Shown: positions 1 to 8,764, counted from the first letter of the stretch. The stretch is DNA of 64,000 nt from Herpetosiphon aurantiacus DSM 785 (GCA_000018565.1 CP000875.1:62001-126000); one strand, 5' to 3'. Notes: a model not told the origin generated them from the letters alone. Translations and numbers: made by a program.

Positions 1-137
1 TCAATGCCAAACAACTTGATCAGGATATCCTTGATCAAACCATGACCGTGCTTTTGAAGCATGAAAGCGACCTGCAACGCACCCAACGCGCCATCCAAAC
101 AGGCCGCAACCGCAACGACGAAGGACGAAGAAAGTAA
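1..137 (+). CDS. C-terminal end of an unidentified protein (truncated by window edge)
   Basis: An open frame enters from the left edge and stops with TAA at 135-137, giving 44 residues that end in a very basic, hydrophilic tail (RNRNDEGRRK). No domain can be recognised from this fragment. It reads in the same direction as the VWA gene that follows 129 bases later, but an inverted repeat lies between them, so co-transcription is uncertain. CoxE-like VWA genes often follow a MoxR-type ATPase, but nothing in this tail shows that the upstream gene is one. Confidence 0.5.
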   Translation, partial: NAKQLDQDILDQTMTVLLKHESDLQRTQRAIQTGRNRNDEGRRK

Positions 138-250
138 AATCAAAAGGCAAAAGTCAGAAATCAAAAGGCAAAAGACCTCAAGCGATTAGAATCTGTCATC
201 GATCCTAACTTCTCACTTTTTGACCTTTGACTTTTGCCTTCTGACTTTTC
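138..250. repeat. AT-rich inverted repeat (AAAAGGCAAAAG type)
   Basis: The left arm (139-182) contains ATCAAAAGGCAAAAGTCAGA and a second AATCAAAAGGCAAAAG. The right arm (214-250) carries the reverse complement (CTTTTGCCTTCTGACTTTT). Related single-arm copies occur at 16670-16703, 20205-20240 and 44994-45026, always just outside a coding region. The right arm abuts the ribosome-binding site of the VWA gene. Confidence 0.7.
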
Positions 251-266
251 AAAGGGGGTTTTTACG

Positions 267-1649
267 ATGCATGAACGAATTGTGGCCTTTGTCAAGGCGC
301 TGCGAGCAGCCGGAGTTCGTGTGTCGCTCGCCGAAAGCCTTGATAGTTTTAATGCCTTAGAACAGCTTGGCATCAGCGATCGCCAGCTTTTTCACGATGC
401 GCTGTTGGCAACCTTGGTCAAAGATGCTAGCCAGCAAGCGCAGTTCGAGGAGCTATTTCCGCTTTTTTTTGGCCATGGCGATGCCCCGATGATCAGCGGA
501 GCCAATGGCTTGAGCGGGCTAGATCCCGACGAATTACAACAATTGCGCCAAGAAATTGCCCAATTGCGCGAACGGATTCGCGAATTAATGCAACGGCTGA
601 TGGATGGCCAAAATCTCACGCCTGAAGAATTGGCGGCACTAGCACGAAGTTCGGGCATCAATCACATTCAATCGCTCAACCAACGCCGCTGGGTCGAACG
701 GCGCATGGAACAACAAATGGGCCTGAATGAATTTAAACAGGCGCTGGAAGCTTTGCTCAAACAATTGGAAGAAGGCGGGATGGATGCCGCCGCCTTGGCC
801 GAAATTATGCAGCAAATGCAGGGCAATGCCCAAGCTATGCGCGACCAAATTAGCCAATTCGTTGGGTCGGGCTTAGCCGAGCGCATGAGCGACGACTACA
901 ATCCGCAAACTGGTGATGATCTCCAGCATCGGCCATTTGGCTCGCTCTCCGATGCTGATGTGCAGCGTATGCGTCAAGAAGTACGCCGTTTGGCGGCTTT
1001 GTTGCGCTCACGAGCAGCGTTGCGCCAAAAACGCGATAAAGCGGGTCAGGTTGATATCAAACGCACCATGCGCAACAATATGCGCTACGACGGCGTGCCG
1101 ATGAAATTGGAATATCGTAAAAAGCAACAAAAACCTAAATTGGTAATTATTTGCGATATTTCGACCTCGATGCGACCTGTGGCTGAATTTATGCTGCGTA
1201 TGATTTACGAACTGCAAGATCAAGTTAGCAAAACCCATTCATTTGCTTTTATCGCTAATTTGCACGACATTACCGAGCAATTGAATGATAGCCGCGCCGA
1301 TATTAGCGTCAATGATGTGCTCGAAAGTATCCCGCCTGGCTACTACAACACCGACCTTGGTCATAGCCTCGATACGTTTTTGCATAGCCACCTTAGTACG
1401 GTCGATTGGCGTACTACGGTGATTATTGTGGGTGATGGCCGCAATAATTTCAACAATCCACGGCTGGAATCATTGCAAACAATTCGTCGCCATGCCAAGC
1501 GCTTAATCTGGTTTACTCCCGAAGATCGCTGGCAATGGGGCACTGGCGATAGCGATATGCAGCTCTACGCACCGCTTTGCGACCGTGTGCATCTCGTGAC
1601 CAACTTGGCTGAATTAACGGCAGCGGTTGATCGGCTATTGGCTAACTAG
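267..1649 (+). CDS. CoxE-like protein with C-terminal VWA domain
   Basis: This 460-residue cytoplasmic protein has a long helical, Gln/Glu-rich N-terminal half and a C-terminal von Willebrand A domain. The VWA domain opens with LVIICDISTSM, which supplies the D-x-S-x-S metal-ion-dependent adhesion motif. CoxE-type VWA proteins usually act with a MoxR-type AAA+ ATPase in metal-centre or complex maturation; that role is inferred from the family. ATG at 267 is chosen because AAAGGGGG lies 8 bases upstream; an in-frame TTG at 234 lies inside the repeat and has no such site. No MoxR gene is visible next to it, and the MoxR in this window (34404) belongs to a different cluster. A hairpin follows the stop codon. 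Confidence 0.8.
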   Translation: MHERIVAFVKALRAAGVRVSLAESLDSFNALEQLGISDRQLFHDALLATLVKDASQQAQFEELFPLFFGHGDAPMISGANGLSGLDPDELQQLRQEIAQLRERIRELMQRLMDGQNLTPEELAALARSSGINHIQSLNQRRWVERRMEQQMGLNEFKQALEALLKQLEEGGMDAAALAEIMQQMQGNAQAMRDQISQFVGSGLAERMSDDYNPQTGDDLQHRPFGSLSDADVQRMRQEVRRLAALLRSRAALRQKRDKAGQVDIKRTMRNNMRYDGVPMKLEYRKKQQKPKLVIICDISTSMRPVAEFMLRMIYELQDQVSKTHSFAFIANLHDITEQLNDSRADISVNDVLESIPPGYYNTDLGHSLDTFLHSHLSTVDWRTTVIIVGDGRNNFNNPRLESLQTIRRHAKRLIWFTPEDRWQWGTGDSDMQLYAPLCDRVHLVTNLAELTAAVDRLLAN

Positions 1650-1658
1650 CTATTTAGC

Positions 1659-1685
1659 GAGCCACCTATAGGCCGTAGGTGGCTC
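1659..1685 (+). terminator. Hairpin after the VWA gene
   Basis: GAGCCACCTA and TAGGTGGCTC form a perfect 10 bp stem with a 7-base loop, 9 bases after the TAG stop. No T-tract follows, so it may act as an RNA-stabilising hairpin or a weak terminator. Confidence 0.55.
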
Positions 1686-1850
1686 ATGCACCCTCTAGAT
1701 TAATCCCCTCTGTGGTTGCTTTAATCCACAATTAACCTGTGCTATAGTTCGTTGGGCAAGTGTGAGCTAGCTAACAGCCGCTTGTTTGCGAATTGGGCAT
1801 AATAGAACCACGATACATCAAACCCACGTCAACCCAGAAGGAGACAACCA

Positions 1851-2852
1851 ATGACAACCATGACAGTGCGTTTTTGGGGTGTGCGTGGCAGCCACCCAGT
1901 ATCCGGCCCAGAATATTTGAAGTACGGCGGCAACACGTTATGCGTCGAGGTCGAGGCCAATGGCCATACGATTATCCTCGATGCTGGAACTGGCATTATT
2001 AACCTTGGCAAAAGCCTGAATGCTCGCGCCAAAGCCAGTGGTAAGCCCATCGATGTGACAATTTTGTTCAGCCATATGCACCATGATCATACCCAGGGTT
2101 TTCCATTTTTCACCCCTGCCTATCGTGGTGACACCAATATGCACATCTTTGGGCCTGGTATTTTTGAACGTGATTTAGAAGAAACCTTAGCAAAAACGAT
2201 GTTGCCGCCGGTTTTTCCTGTGTCGATGGCCGAATTGCCTGCCCAAAAAATCGTTTCGAGCATCCGCGAAACTGATGTATTATTGCTTTCAGAGGCGGTG
2301 GGCGGCGCGATGCTGCGCAATCGTTTTCACGATAATCTGAGCGATATCGATGAGAATATGATTGTGATCAAGGCCTTGCGCTCATATGCACACCCCGATG
2401 GCGTGTTAGTTTACCGCATTGAATGGCAAGGAATGAGCGTTGTCTACGCCACTGACACAGAAGGCTATATTAATGGTGATCAACGGCTAGCTCAATTTGC
2501 TCAAGGTGCTGATGTGCTGATCCACGATGCTCAATATACCGAGGAGCATTATCTGGGCAAAGCACCAGGCTTTGGTTCAACCCAAGGCTGGGGTCACTCA
2601 ACCGCCACGATGGCGTGTGATGTGGCCAAATCGGCCAAAGTCGGCACATTAGTTTTGTTCCATCACGAGCCAACCTATGGCGATGATGTGATCGAGACAA
2701 TTGAAAACCATGCCAAATCGATGTTTGCTGGAGCAGTCGCTGCCCGCGAAGGCTTAGAATTGGTGCTGAACCAACCGCAACCTGAAGTAGCCAGCGTCGC
2801 GGATGCCAGCACTGCCGTAACCGAGCCATTGAGCAGCGACGTTGCAAGTTGA
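1851..2852 (+). CDS. Metallo-beta-lactamase-fold hydrolase
   Basis: This 333-residue cytoplasmic protein begins with the FWGVRGSHP and GGNT signature of a common MBL-fold hydrolase group. The metal-binding motif HMHHDH is at residues 75-80, and further likely ligands are H in YAHPDG, D in YATDTEG and HH near the C-terminus. The family hydrolyses phosphodiester or ester substrates; some relatives are cyclic-nucleotide phosphodiesterases, but the substrate cannot be read from sequence. The start is supported by GAAGGAGA about 8 bases upstream. A Crp/Fnr regulator gene follows after 29 bases, so the pair may be one transcript and a nucleotide-signalling link is possible but unproven. The roughly 35-residue Ala/Val/Ser-rich tail looks disordered. 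Confidence 0.82.
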   Translation: MTTMTVRFWGVRGSHPVSGPEYLKYGGNTLCVEVEANGHTIILDAGTGIINLGKSLNARAKASGKPIDVTILFSHMHHDHTQGFPFFTPAYRGDTNMHIFGPGIFERDLEETLAKTMLPPVFPVSMAELPAQKIVSSIRETDVLLLSEAVGGAMLRNRFHDNLSDIDENMIVIKALRSYAHPDGVLVYRIEWQGMSVVYATDTEGYINGDQRLAQFAQGADVLIHDAQYTEEHYLGKAPGFGSTQGWGHSTATMACDVAKSAKVGTLVLFHHEPTYGDDVIETIENHAKSMFAGAVAAREGLELVLNQPQPEVASVADASTAVTEPLSSDVAS

Positions 2853-2881
2853 TCAACGGTAGCAGGTGGAGGAACACGCCC

Positions 2882-3640
2882 ATGAATCCAACCATCACAA
2901 CGATTACTCCGAGTTTTGGCTGGCGCATGCTAGGAGATAGCCCAATGTTGAGCGATACAGAACTGGCGTTACTCCGCGATGTTGAGCTATTTGACGGCCT
3001 TGCTCCTGAGCAGGCCGCTCAAATTAGTCGGCGCTTGGTGCGGCGTACCTTCCCTGCTGGAACCAATTTGATGTCGGTGGAGCAACCAGGCGAGGTTGTG
3101 TATATTATTCTGAATGGCACGGTCAAAATTCATGTTGAGCAAGCTGATGGCACCGATGTGATCATCGCGATGCTCGGGGCTGGCGATACCGTCGGTGAAA
3201 TGAGCTTAATCGATAGCGCTGGCCGCTCGGCAACCGTGGTCACTCAAGAAGAGTCAACCTTGCTTTGGATGAATCGCACAGCTTTTTTGGAAGCATTGCA
3301 AAACGCTCCGGTGATTACCTTAAACCTTGTGCGCATGCTTTCGAGCCGTTTACGGCTTGCCAATGAGCAAATTCAGGCTTTAGCGACGCTCGATGTGCAT
3401 GGACGGGTGGCTCGCCAGCTCTTAGCCTTTGCCCAAAAATACGGCCACGCCGATGAAACGGGCACGGTGCAAATTCCGATTCGGCTGACCCAAAGCGATT
3501 TAGCAGGCTTGGTCGGAGCATCACGCGAACGAGTCAACCAAGTGATCGGCTATTTCAAACAACGCCGCTATCTGAGTGTTGATCAACATTATCACATCAG
3601 CTTGCACAACCTTGAAGCCTTGGCCAAACGGATTAGGTAG
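2882..3640 (+). CDS. Crp/Fnr-family transcriptional regulator
   Basis: This 252-residue protein has an N-terminal cyclic-nucleotide-binding beta-roll (LFDGL to ATVVTQEES), a long dimerisation helix (LVRMLSSRLRLANEQIQAL) and a C-terminal winged helix-turn-helix whose recognition region is LAGLVGASRERVNQV. It should bind DNA as a dimer. The phosphate-binding cassette (GEMSLIDSAGRSATV) is close to the cAMP-binding consensus GExxLx(n)RSA, with G in place of P near the R, so nucleotide binding is plausible. No Cys cluster like that of Fnr is present. ATG at 2882 is preferred because GGAGGAA lies 8 bases upstream; an in-frame TTG at 2849 would overlap the upstream stop. An intrinsic terminator follows at 3664-3700. 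Confidence 0.85.
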   Translation: MNPTITTITPSFGWRMLGDSPMLSDTELALLRDVELFDGLAPEQAAQISRRLVRRTFPAGTNLMSVEQPGEVVYIILNGTVKIHVEQADGTDVIIAMLGAGDTVGEMSLIDSAGRSATVVTQEESTLLWMNRTAFLEALQNAPVITLNLVRMLSSRLRLANEQIQALATLDVHGRVARQLLAFAQKYGHADETGTVQIPIRLTQSDLAGLVGASRERVNQVIGYFKQRRYLSVDQHYHISLHNLEALAKRIR

Positions 3641-3663
3641 ATCGTGCAGGCAAAATAATCTTG

Positions 3664-3700
3664 AAAAGGGTATTGGAATTCAACCAATGCTCTTTTTATT
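3664..3700 (+). terminator. Intrinsic terminator after the Crp/Fnr gene
   Basis: AAAAGGGTATTGG and CCAATGCTCTTTT form a 13 bp stem with two G-T wobble pairs and a 7-base loop (AATTCAA). The stem ends in a T-rich stretch. It isolates the MBL/Crp unit from the RNA ligase gene. Confidence 0.75.
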
Positions 3701-3731
3701 TAACTGCTAGTTCTAATGATTGGAGAGAATT

Positions 3732-4385
3732 ATGCTCTACTACCCCAAAATGCCTGATAGCCGCAATGCACCCTTGACCCGTTGCTGGGCCTTTGAAAAA
3801 TATGATGGCACAAATTTGCACTGGGATTGGGATCGTGAGGCTGGTTGGCATCGTTTTGGCACGCGCCGCGAGGCCTTTGAACTAACCAGCCATGGTATTG
3901 AGCAATTTAGCCAAGCCCATGCCCATATTCAGGCAGCCCCAAGCCTGTTTCAAGCGACATTAGCCCAGCCATTAACCGAAATCTTGCTGAGCCATGCCAA
4001 TTATCAATCCTACAAAGCCTACAACGAAATTCGCGTTTTCGCTGAATTTTTTGGCCCCAACTCATTTGCAGGCCTGCACAAAACCAGCGATCCCAAACAA
4101 TTATGTTTGTTTGATGTTTGGCTTGAGGGCTATGGTTTTATTGGGCCACAGCAATTTGTCGCCGATTTTGCCAGCCTCAATAGTGCGCGGGTAGTTTACG
4201 AGGGCAAGTTGACTGGTCAATTTTTTGAAGATGTGCGTAATGGTAAGTTTGGGGTGCAAGAGGGCGTGGTCTGTAAAGGTGGCACTGGCGGCAGCGATCT
4301 GTGGATGGTCAAAATCAAAACGCGCTACTATCAAGCGCGGCTCAAACAAGCCTTTGCCGAGCGCTGGGAAGATTACTGGGAGTAA
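3732..4385 (+). CDS. Stand-alone RNA ligase-family protein
   Basis: This 217-residue protein has nucleotidyltransferase motif I, EKYDGTN, with the adenylated Lys at residue 23. It also has a motif IV-like EGVVCKGG and a motif V-like WMVKIKT near the C-terminus, as in the RNA_ligase/Rnl2 superfamily. Such enzymes seal RNA 5'-phosphate/3'-OH ends through a ligase-AMP intermediate. The protein is little more than the catalytic core, and no C-terminal accessory domain, Pnkp, RtcB or repair partner is adjacent. GGAGAG at 3721-3726 supports ATG 3732 over an in-frame TTG at 3720. The gene stands alone between a terminator and a DUF3054 gene, so its substrate cannot be guessed from context. Confidence 0.75.
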   Translation: MLYYPKMPDSRNAPLTRCWAFEKYDGTNLHWDWDREAGWHRFGTRREAFELTSHGIEQFSQAHAHIQAAPSLFQATLAQPLTEILLSHANYQSYKAYNEIRVFAEFFGPNSFAGLHKTSDPKQLCLFDVWLEGYGFIGPQQFVADFASLNSARVVYEGKLTGQFFEDVRNGKFGVQEGVVCKGGTGGSDLWMVKIKTRYYQARLKQAFAERWEDYWE

Positions 4386-4438
4386 TCAGCTATGCTACAA
4401 TCCATGCTAGCAACTCGTTTTACAAAGGATTGTGGATT

Positions 4439-4858
4439 ATGACGACAAATCAAGAACTTGCAGCCACACCTAGCAACTCGGCCCGCGTGATTGGCCTGAT
4501 TGTTGGCGATGTGGCGATTTTTGCCCTGTTTGTAATTATTGGGCGACGCTCGCATGCCGAAGGCGTGAATGCCATGGATGTGGTGAATGTGGCTGCGCCG
4601 TTTGTGATTGGTTGGGGAATTGCCGCCCCATTGCTAAAGCTGTACACTCCAGCGATCAGTGATCATACCAAAACGGCGTTACAACGCACGGCCTTGGCTT
4701 GGTGTTTGGCCGCGCCAATTGGCTTAACCTTGCGTTCAGTGCTTTGGAAACACGATTTCAAGCCAGGCTTTGCAATTACCACCTTTATTTTCAACATGAT
4801 TTTGCTGCTGGCATGGCGTGGCTGGTCAGCCTATCGTACTGGCAAACAGAGCCGCTAA
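4439..4858 (+). CDS. DUF3054 family membrane protein
   Basis: This 139-residue protein has four predicted membrane segments (LIVGDVAIFALFVIIG, VNVAAPFVIGWGIAAPLL, TALAWCLAAPIGLTLRSVLW, FAITTFIFNMILLLAW). The R-x-H motif after the first segment and the KPGFAITTFIFN region resemble DUF3054. Function is unknown. AAAGGAT lies about 9 bases before ATG 4439, and a possible -10 box (TACAAT) sits at 4394-4399. A 9 bp GC-rich hairpin follows at 4864-4897, without a T-tract. Confidence 0.75.
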   Translation: MTTNQELAATPSNSARVIGLIVGDVAIFALFVIIGRRSHAEGVNAMDVVNVAAPFVIGWGIAAPLLKLYTPAISDHTKTALQRTALAWCLAAPIGLTLRSVLWKHDFKPGFAITTFIFNMILLLAWRGWSAYRTGKQSR

Positions 4859-4863
4859 ACCAA

Positions 4864-4897
4864 GTGCAGCGCGTGAACCTACATTTATGCGCTGCGC
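4864..4897 (+). terminator. GC-rich hairpin after the DUF3054 gene
   Basis: GTGCAGCGC and GCGCTGCGC pair over 9 bp (one T-G wobble) around a 16-base loop, starting 6 bases after the stop codon. No T-run follows, so termination is only possible. Confidence 0.4.
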
Positions 4898-4970
4898 TAA
4901 TGCCTATTGCTAACCTATTGCTGTCATCAACTTGCCACATTTGTAACTACCATTGCAACAAGCACTGGAG

Positions 4971-4976
4971 TATAAT
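4971..4976 (+). promoter_or_regulatory. Possible -10 element for the STAS gene
   Basis: A perfect TATAAT occurs 43 bases before the STAS start codon. No good -35 hexamer is present at 16-18 bases, so it may need an activator or may be a chance match. Confidence 0.35.
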
Positions 4977-5019
4977 AGCCCCAACTCAGCATCAACCTAG
5001 CTAGGTTTTGGGGGCAGTT

Positions 5020-6072
5020 ATGTCAGCAGATAAATCGATTGGGCAATCGTATCGCCAAATTCAACAAGAATTATTGAATAAAATTCTCCGTACTATTTTA
5101 ACGTCAACCAGTGTTCTATTTGTGGTGATGCTAATCGCGCTGGCGTTTCCCTCAATTCGTACAATTCCCTTTATTATCATGACATTGGTAGCATTTACTG
5201 GCGTTGTGGTTATTTCAATCAGTCAATATTGGATTCGCAAAGGCTACCCACGCCGTGGAGCCTTTTTCTTTATTATGAGTTCGATTCTCTTAGGCGCAAT
5301 GTTATCAATTGTGTTTAGCATCCCTTCATTTATTGCCCTCGTTTCAATTTTGCTGATTATTATTAGTGCAATATTAATTGGTTTTCGTTATACAATCTAT
5401 CCTTTGATGCTATCAATATGTTCATCGATATTATTGATGCTTGCTGATTATAATCAATGGTTTGCAGCACTTCAATTCGATAATACAACGCTTTTATCAT
5501 TAATTATTCAAATTATTGTCGTATTAAGTATGTTGATTGTCACTGCCTTGGTGATTAATATGGCGGTCAAGCGCTTGGAAGAAAGTGCCAATGAGGCATT
5601 TTTGCGGGCACGAGATGCTGAAGAAGCTCGCTTCGATCAAATTGCCCTCAATGACCAACTGCACCACGACAACCTTGAAAAGCAAAAATTACTTGATGTG
5701 ATTGCAGCCCTCGAAACGCCAGCAATTCCAATTTTAGCTGATACCGTAGTTATTCCCATTGTCGGCTATGTTTCTGATGATCGTTTGGAGAAAATTCAAA
5801 AACTTGTGCTTGAACATATTCATCGTGAGCGGCTGCAAACCGTATTGCTTGATATCACTGGCGTTACCAGTGTTGATCAGAGCTTTGCCCAAGGCTTAAA
5901 GCGTTTAGTCCAAGCAATTTATGTCTTGGGCGCAAAAGTCTTTCTGACTGGCATTCAACCAAAAACGGCCCATATATTCGTCGATTTAGATCTGCATACC
6001 GCCTTACCATCAACCTACGCCACAATTGCTGATGCAATCGAAGATTTAACCGCCCTACATCGCAAGGGGTAA
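5020..6072 (+). CDS. Membrane protein with C-terminal STAS domain (RsbR/RsbS-like)
   Basis: This 350-residue protein has five or six hydrophobic segments in its first 190 residues, then a charged coiled-coil linker (KRLEESANEAFLRARDAEEA) and a C-terminal STAS domain from about residue 225. The STAS core LLDITGVTSVDQSFAQGL keeps the Asp and Thr/Ser positions that in RsbR/RsbS proteins are the phosphorylation loop. Membrane-STAS proteins are thought to couple an envelope input to stressosome-like partner switching; that role is inferred. GGGGGC just upstream of ATG 5020 supports this start over a TTG at 5008. No RsbT-like kinase is adjacent. Confidence 0.78.
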   Translation: MSADKSIGQSYRQIQQELLNKILRTILTSTSVLFVVMLIALAFPSIRTIPFIIMTLVAFTGVVVISISQYWIRKGYPRRGAFFFIMSSILLGAMLSIVFSIPSFIALVSILLIIISAILIGFRYTIYPLMLSICSSILLMLADYNQWFAALQFDNTTLLSLIIQIIVVLSMLIVTALVINMAVKRLEESANEAFLRARDAEEARFDQIALNDQLHHDNLEKQKLLDVIAALETPAIPILADTVVIPIVGYVSDDRLEKIQKLVLEHIHRERLQTVLLDITGVTSVDQSFAQGLKRLVQAIYVLGAKVFLTGIQPKTAHIFVDLDLHTALPSTYATIADAIEDLTALHRKG

Positions 6073-6111
6073 TCATTCAATGATTCAAGCCGATGATCGA
6101 CCGATATTTGC

Positions 6112-7212
6112 ATGAACCAGCCAATCTATCTTGAATGGGCCAAACAACAGCCTGCCACTGCGATTTTGAGCAATAGCAGCGTTTACTTGCCCAGTGTGCG
6201 AAACGCAATTCAGCAACAGTTAGCTGATGCTGCGTGGTTTGCAGCCGCCCAACAAGCCAACCCTTGGGGATATCCCAGCCTTCAGCAAGCCTTGCAAGCA
6301 TGGCATCGTAGTAGCTATTCGCCGTTGATTGTGGCTGGCGCTTCGAGTGCCTTGGCGGTGGTATGCCAAGCCTTGTTGCAACCAGGCGATCATGCTCTGA
6401 TCGAAACCCCGCAATATGAGCCATTCAGCCGTTGTGTCGCCGCCCGAGGAGCCACTTGGAGCGCTTGGCCACGCCATCCGCAGAGCTTTGAATTGCAATT
6501 AGACCAATTGGCCAGCGGCATCACGCCTCGGACCAAGCTGTTGTTAATCAGCAACTTGCATAACCCCAGCAGCACACTGAGCAACCAATCCCAATTGCTT
6601 CGCTTGCAACAAACCCTTACTCAAGCCACAGATACGCTTGGAATTGCTCCGATCACGATGGTGGTTGATGAGATTTATTGGCATTTGGTAGCACAAGCTG
6701 AGTTTCGTTCGGTAGCCGAACTTGGGCCGCAGTGGATCGGGATCAACAGCCTGTCGAAGGTGTATGGGCTAAGCATGCTGCGTTGTGGCTGGATTATGGC
6801 CGCGCCCCAGCTGCTCGATCAACTACGCCCAGCTTATCTCGATTTGATTAACATTGGTTCGCCGTTGACTGAATATTTGGCGGCGAGCATTATTGAACAA
6901 TTGGCCAATTATCAAACTGCTGCCCAAGCCCATGTTGCCGTCAATCGCCAAATAGTGCAACGCTATATGCAGCCGTTGCTTGAGCGTGAATTGATCAACG
7001 GTGTAATTCCTGCGGCGGGCTGCACTTATTTTCCCAAAATCATGCTTGATCAAACCCAAATTGACCACGTAGCCCAACAAACTGGCTGTGTGCCTGGGCG
7101 GTTTTTCGGCTCGGCCTATCAGCAGCAGCTACGAATTGGCTTTGGCGGCCCGAGTAATTTAATTGAAGCAGCCTTGAAACCCTTTACCCAAACAATCCTA
7201 CCACTTCAATAA
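6112..7212 (+). CDS. PLP-dependent aminotransferase, class I/II
   Basis: This 366-residue cytoplasmic enzyme of fold-type I carries the Schiff-base Lys in NSLSKVYGLSMLRCGW, the conserved N-P in NLHNPSS, and the D-x-x-Y pair VDEIYWH. Such proteins transfer amino groups between amino acids and 2-oxo acids, and the N-terminal LEWAKQQP resembles the aspartate/MalY-like branch. The substrate is not evident. It starts 39 bases after the STAS gene in the same direction, and no clear Shine-Dalgarno sequence precedes ATG 6112, so translation may depend on the upstream gene. A good promoter for the next gene lies 31 bases past its stop. Confidence 0.75.
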   Translation: MNQPIYLEWAKQQPATAILSNSSVYLPSVRNAIQQQLADAAWFAAAQQANPWGYPSLQQALQAWHRSSYSPLIVAGASSALAVVCQALLQPGDHALIETPQYEPFSRCVAARGATWSAWPRHPQSFELQLDQLASGITPRTKLLLISNLHNPSSTLSNQSQLLRLQQTLTQATDTLGIAPITMVVDEIYWHLVAQAEFRSVAELGPQWIGINSLSKVYGLSMLRCGWIMAAPQLLDQLRPAYLDLINIGSPLTEYLAASIIEQLANYQTAAQAHVAVNRQIVQRYMQPLLERELINGVIPAAGCTYFPKIMLDQTQIDHVAQQTGCVPGRFFGSAYQQQLRIGFGGPSNLIEAALKPFTQTILPLQ

Positions 7213-7242
7213 TAGTCAATAAACTCCGGTTCAACCCGCTAT

Positions 7243-7271
7243 TTGTAGGATACTTCTGCAAATGCTATACT
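7243..7271 (+). promoter_or_regulatory. Sigma-70-type promoter with long leader
   Basis: TTGTAG and TATACT are separated by exactly 17 bases. The first well-supported start codon downstream is at 7559, implying a leader of about 280 bases (7278-7558), in which I see no known riboswitch. If translation instead began at TTG 7406, the leader would be about 130 bases. Confidence 0.5.
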
Positions 7272-7558
7272 ACTAAGACAGCTACGTTGGTTTGTACGAC
7301 CAACATCAAGCCAATTTAATTCGATCATAGCCCTCACTTGATAGCCGTTGGCTCGCGAATTGCTCCAAGGTTGCTCACCAAATCGAACATCCCAACCCAA
7401 CTATTTTGGTTCTAGCCAGTCGGCACAATGACCTCTCAACCTTAACTACCAACCCAACTAACGTGCTGATGCTGCCCTGTTTGGTACAGATTGCAGCATT
7501 AATCACGACTGTTGCGCTTATCCCACCATCGCTGGCCATGCCACGAGACAGGAATTTT

Positions 7559-8764
7559 ATGGATCTTCACCATGTTCGGATTGTACTGCTCGATCAGGAT
7601 GGGCAGGCGACGAGGCAGATTACGAGCCTGATCACCGCAATTCAGGCGGTGCGCTATCAGCTTGTGACCGTTACTGAAGTGGCTCAAGCGCTTGATATTT
7701 TAGCGACACAACGGATTGATGTCGTGATTGTCGCGCTTACAGCCCACGCTGATGAGCTAAATTGGCTTCAAACAATCCGTTTGAAGGCTCCCATTTGCCC
7801 TGTGATTGTATATGCTGAAGATACTGATGAGTCGATTGCCTTGCATGCGCTGCATAGCGGTGCTCATGATTATGTCTTAGCCAGTGACCTTAGCCCAAGT
7901 GTCTTTCAACGAACCATTCGTTATGCCCGAGCGATTGTTGCTCAAAGCGTGGCCGAACAACAAGTCCAAGCATTGACCTTGGCCTTAGCCACCGCCATGA
8001 GCGCAGCCCAGCAGCTTGAACAAAACCTTGATGTAGCGATTCATGAAATTCAAACCCCGCTGAGTATTTTGCTGGGCTATATTCAGTTATTTGAGCGCCG
8101 AGTGGCTAGTTGGGGTGGTATTCCGCTGCGGGAGCGCCAAATGCTCAATACAATGCGATTGCAGACAATTCATATTAGTCGTTTAGTTGGCATCTTGCTT
8201 GATTCAACTCAGATGGCGACCAATTATGGCAAACTTGAGCGGCGGCCACTGGAGCTTGGAGCTGTGTTGCGGGCAGTTGTAGCCTCAATTCAAGGCATGC
8301 GAGCGCCGCATTTGTTGGTATTGCGCCTACCTGAGGTGGCAGTATGGATTGATGGCGATTATGGGCGATTAATGCAGATCTTTCATAATTTGCTATTGAA
8401 TGCCCTGAAATATAGCGACCTGCATAGTGAAATTACCCTAACCTTGCGAGCCGATGGCCAGATCTCAGTCCAAGATTATGGCATTGGCATTCCCAACAAT
8501 GCGCAGCCCCAGATTTTCAATCCATTTTTTCGGGCAGCCAACGCTCAACTTCAGGGTGGCACGGGCTATGGCATTGGCTTGGCAGTTGTGCAAGATCTGG
8601 TTCAACAGCACGATGGCACGATTACGGTTACCAGCGAGCTGGGGAGCGGAACCACGATGACCTTACAATTTCCCTGCACGGTTCGCCCAAACCGCTTGGT
8701 CGAACTCCCAACCCTGATCAATGAGCTTGATGAAGTGCTAATTCGCCAACGCTCATTGAGTTGA
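7559..8764 (+). CDS. Histidine kinase with degenerate N-terminal receiver domain
   Basis: This 401-residue soluble kinase has a receiver-like domain (1-125), HisKA (about 150-225) and HATPase_c (about 270-375). The phospho-acceptor His is H162 in AIHEIQTPLS. The N box (FHNLLLNALKY), G1 (DYGIGIP) and G2 (GTGYGIGLAVV) are intact. The receiver lacks both the phosphorylatable Asp (A59 in VVIVALTAH) and the conserved Lys (A108 in YVLASDLS), so it is probably a pseudo-receiver. AGGA 6 bases upstream supports ATG 7559. An in-frame TTG at 7406 would add 51 residues including a hydrophobic stretch, which I consider less likely. No partner regulator is adjacent. Confidence 0.85.
   Translation: MDLHHVRIVLLDQDGQATRQITSLITAIQAVRYQLVTVTEVAQALDILATQRIDVVIVALTAHADELNWLQTIRLKAPICPVIVYAEDTDESIALHALHSGAHDYVLASDLSPSVFQRTIRYARAIVAQSVAEQQVQALTLALATAMSAAQQLEQNLDVAIHEIQTPLSILLGYIQLFERRVASWGGIPLRERQMLNTMRLQTIHISRLVGILLDSTQMATNYGKLERRPLELGAVLRAVVASIQGMRAPHLLVLRLPEVAVWIDGDYGRLMQIFHNLLLNALKYSDLHSEITLTLRADGQISVQDYGIGIPNNAQPQIFNPFFRAANAQLQGGTGYGIGLAVVQDLVQQHDGTITVTSELGSGTTMTLQFPCTVRPNRLVELPTLINELDEVLIRQRSLS

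Noticed and set aside
2470-2928. Minus-strand frame of 152 codons across the MBL/Crp junction
   Set aside because: It lies opposite two confidently identified genes and its sequence is low-complexity with no family features.
7406-7558. Possible 51-codon N-terminal extension of the receiver-kinase, containing a hydrophobic stretch
   Set aside because: It begins with TTG and has no ribosome site, whereas ATG 7559 has AGGA at good spacing and starts exactly at the receiver domain. It is kept only as an alternative.
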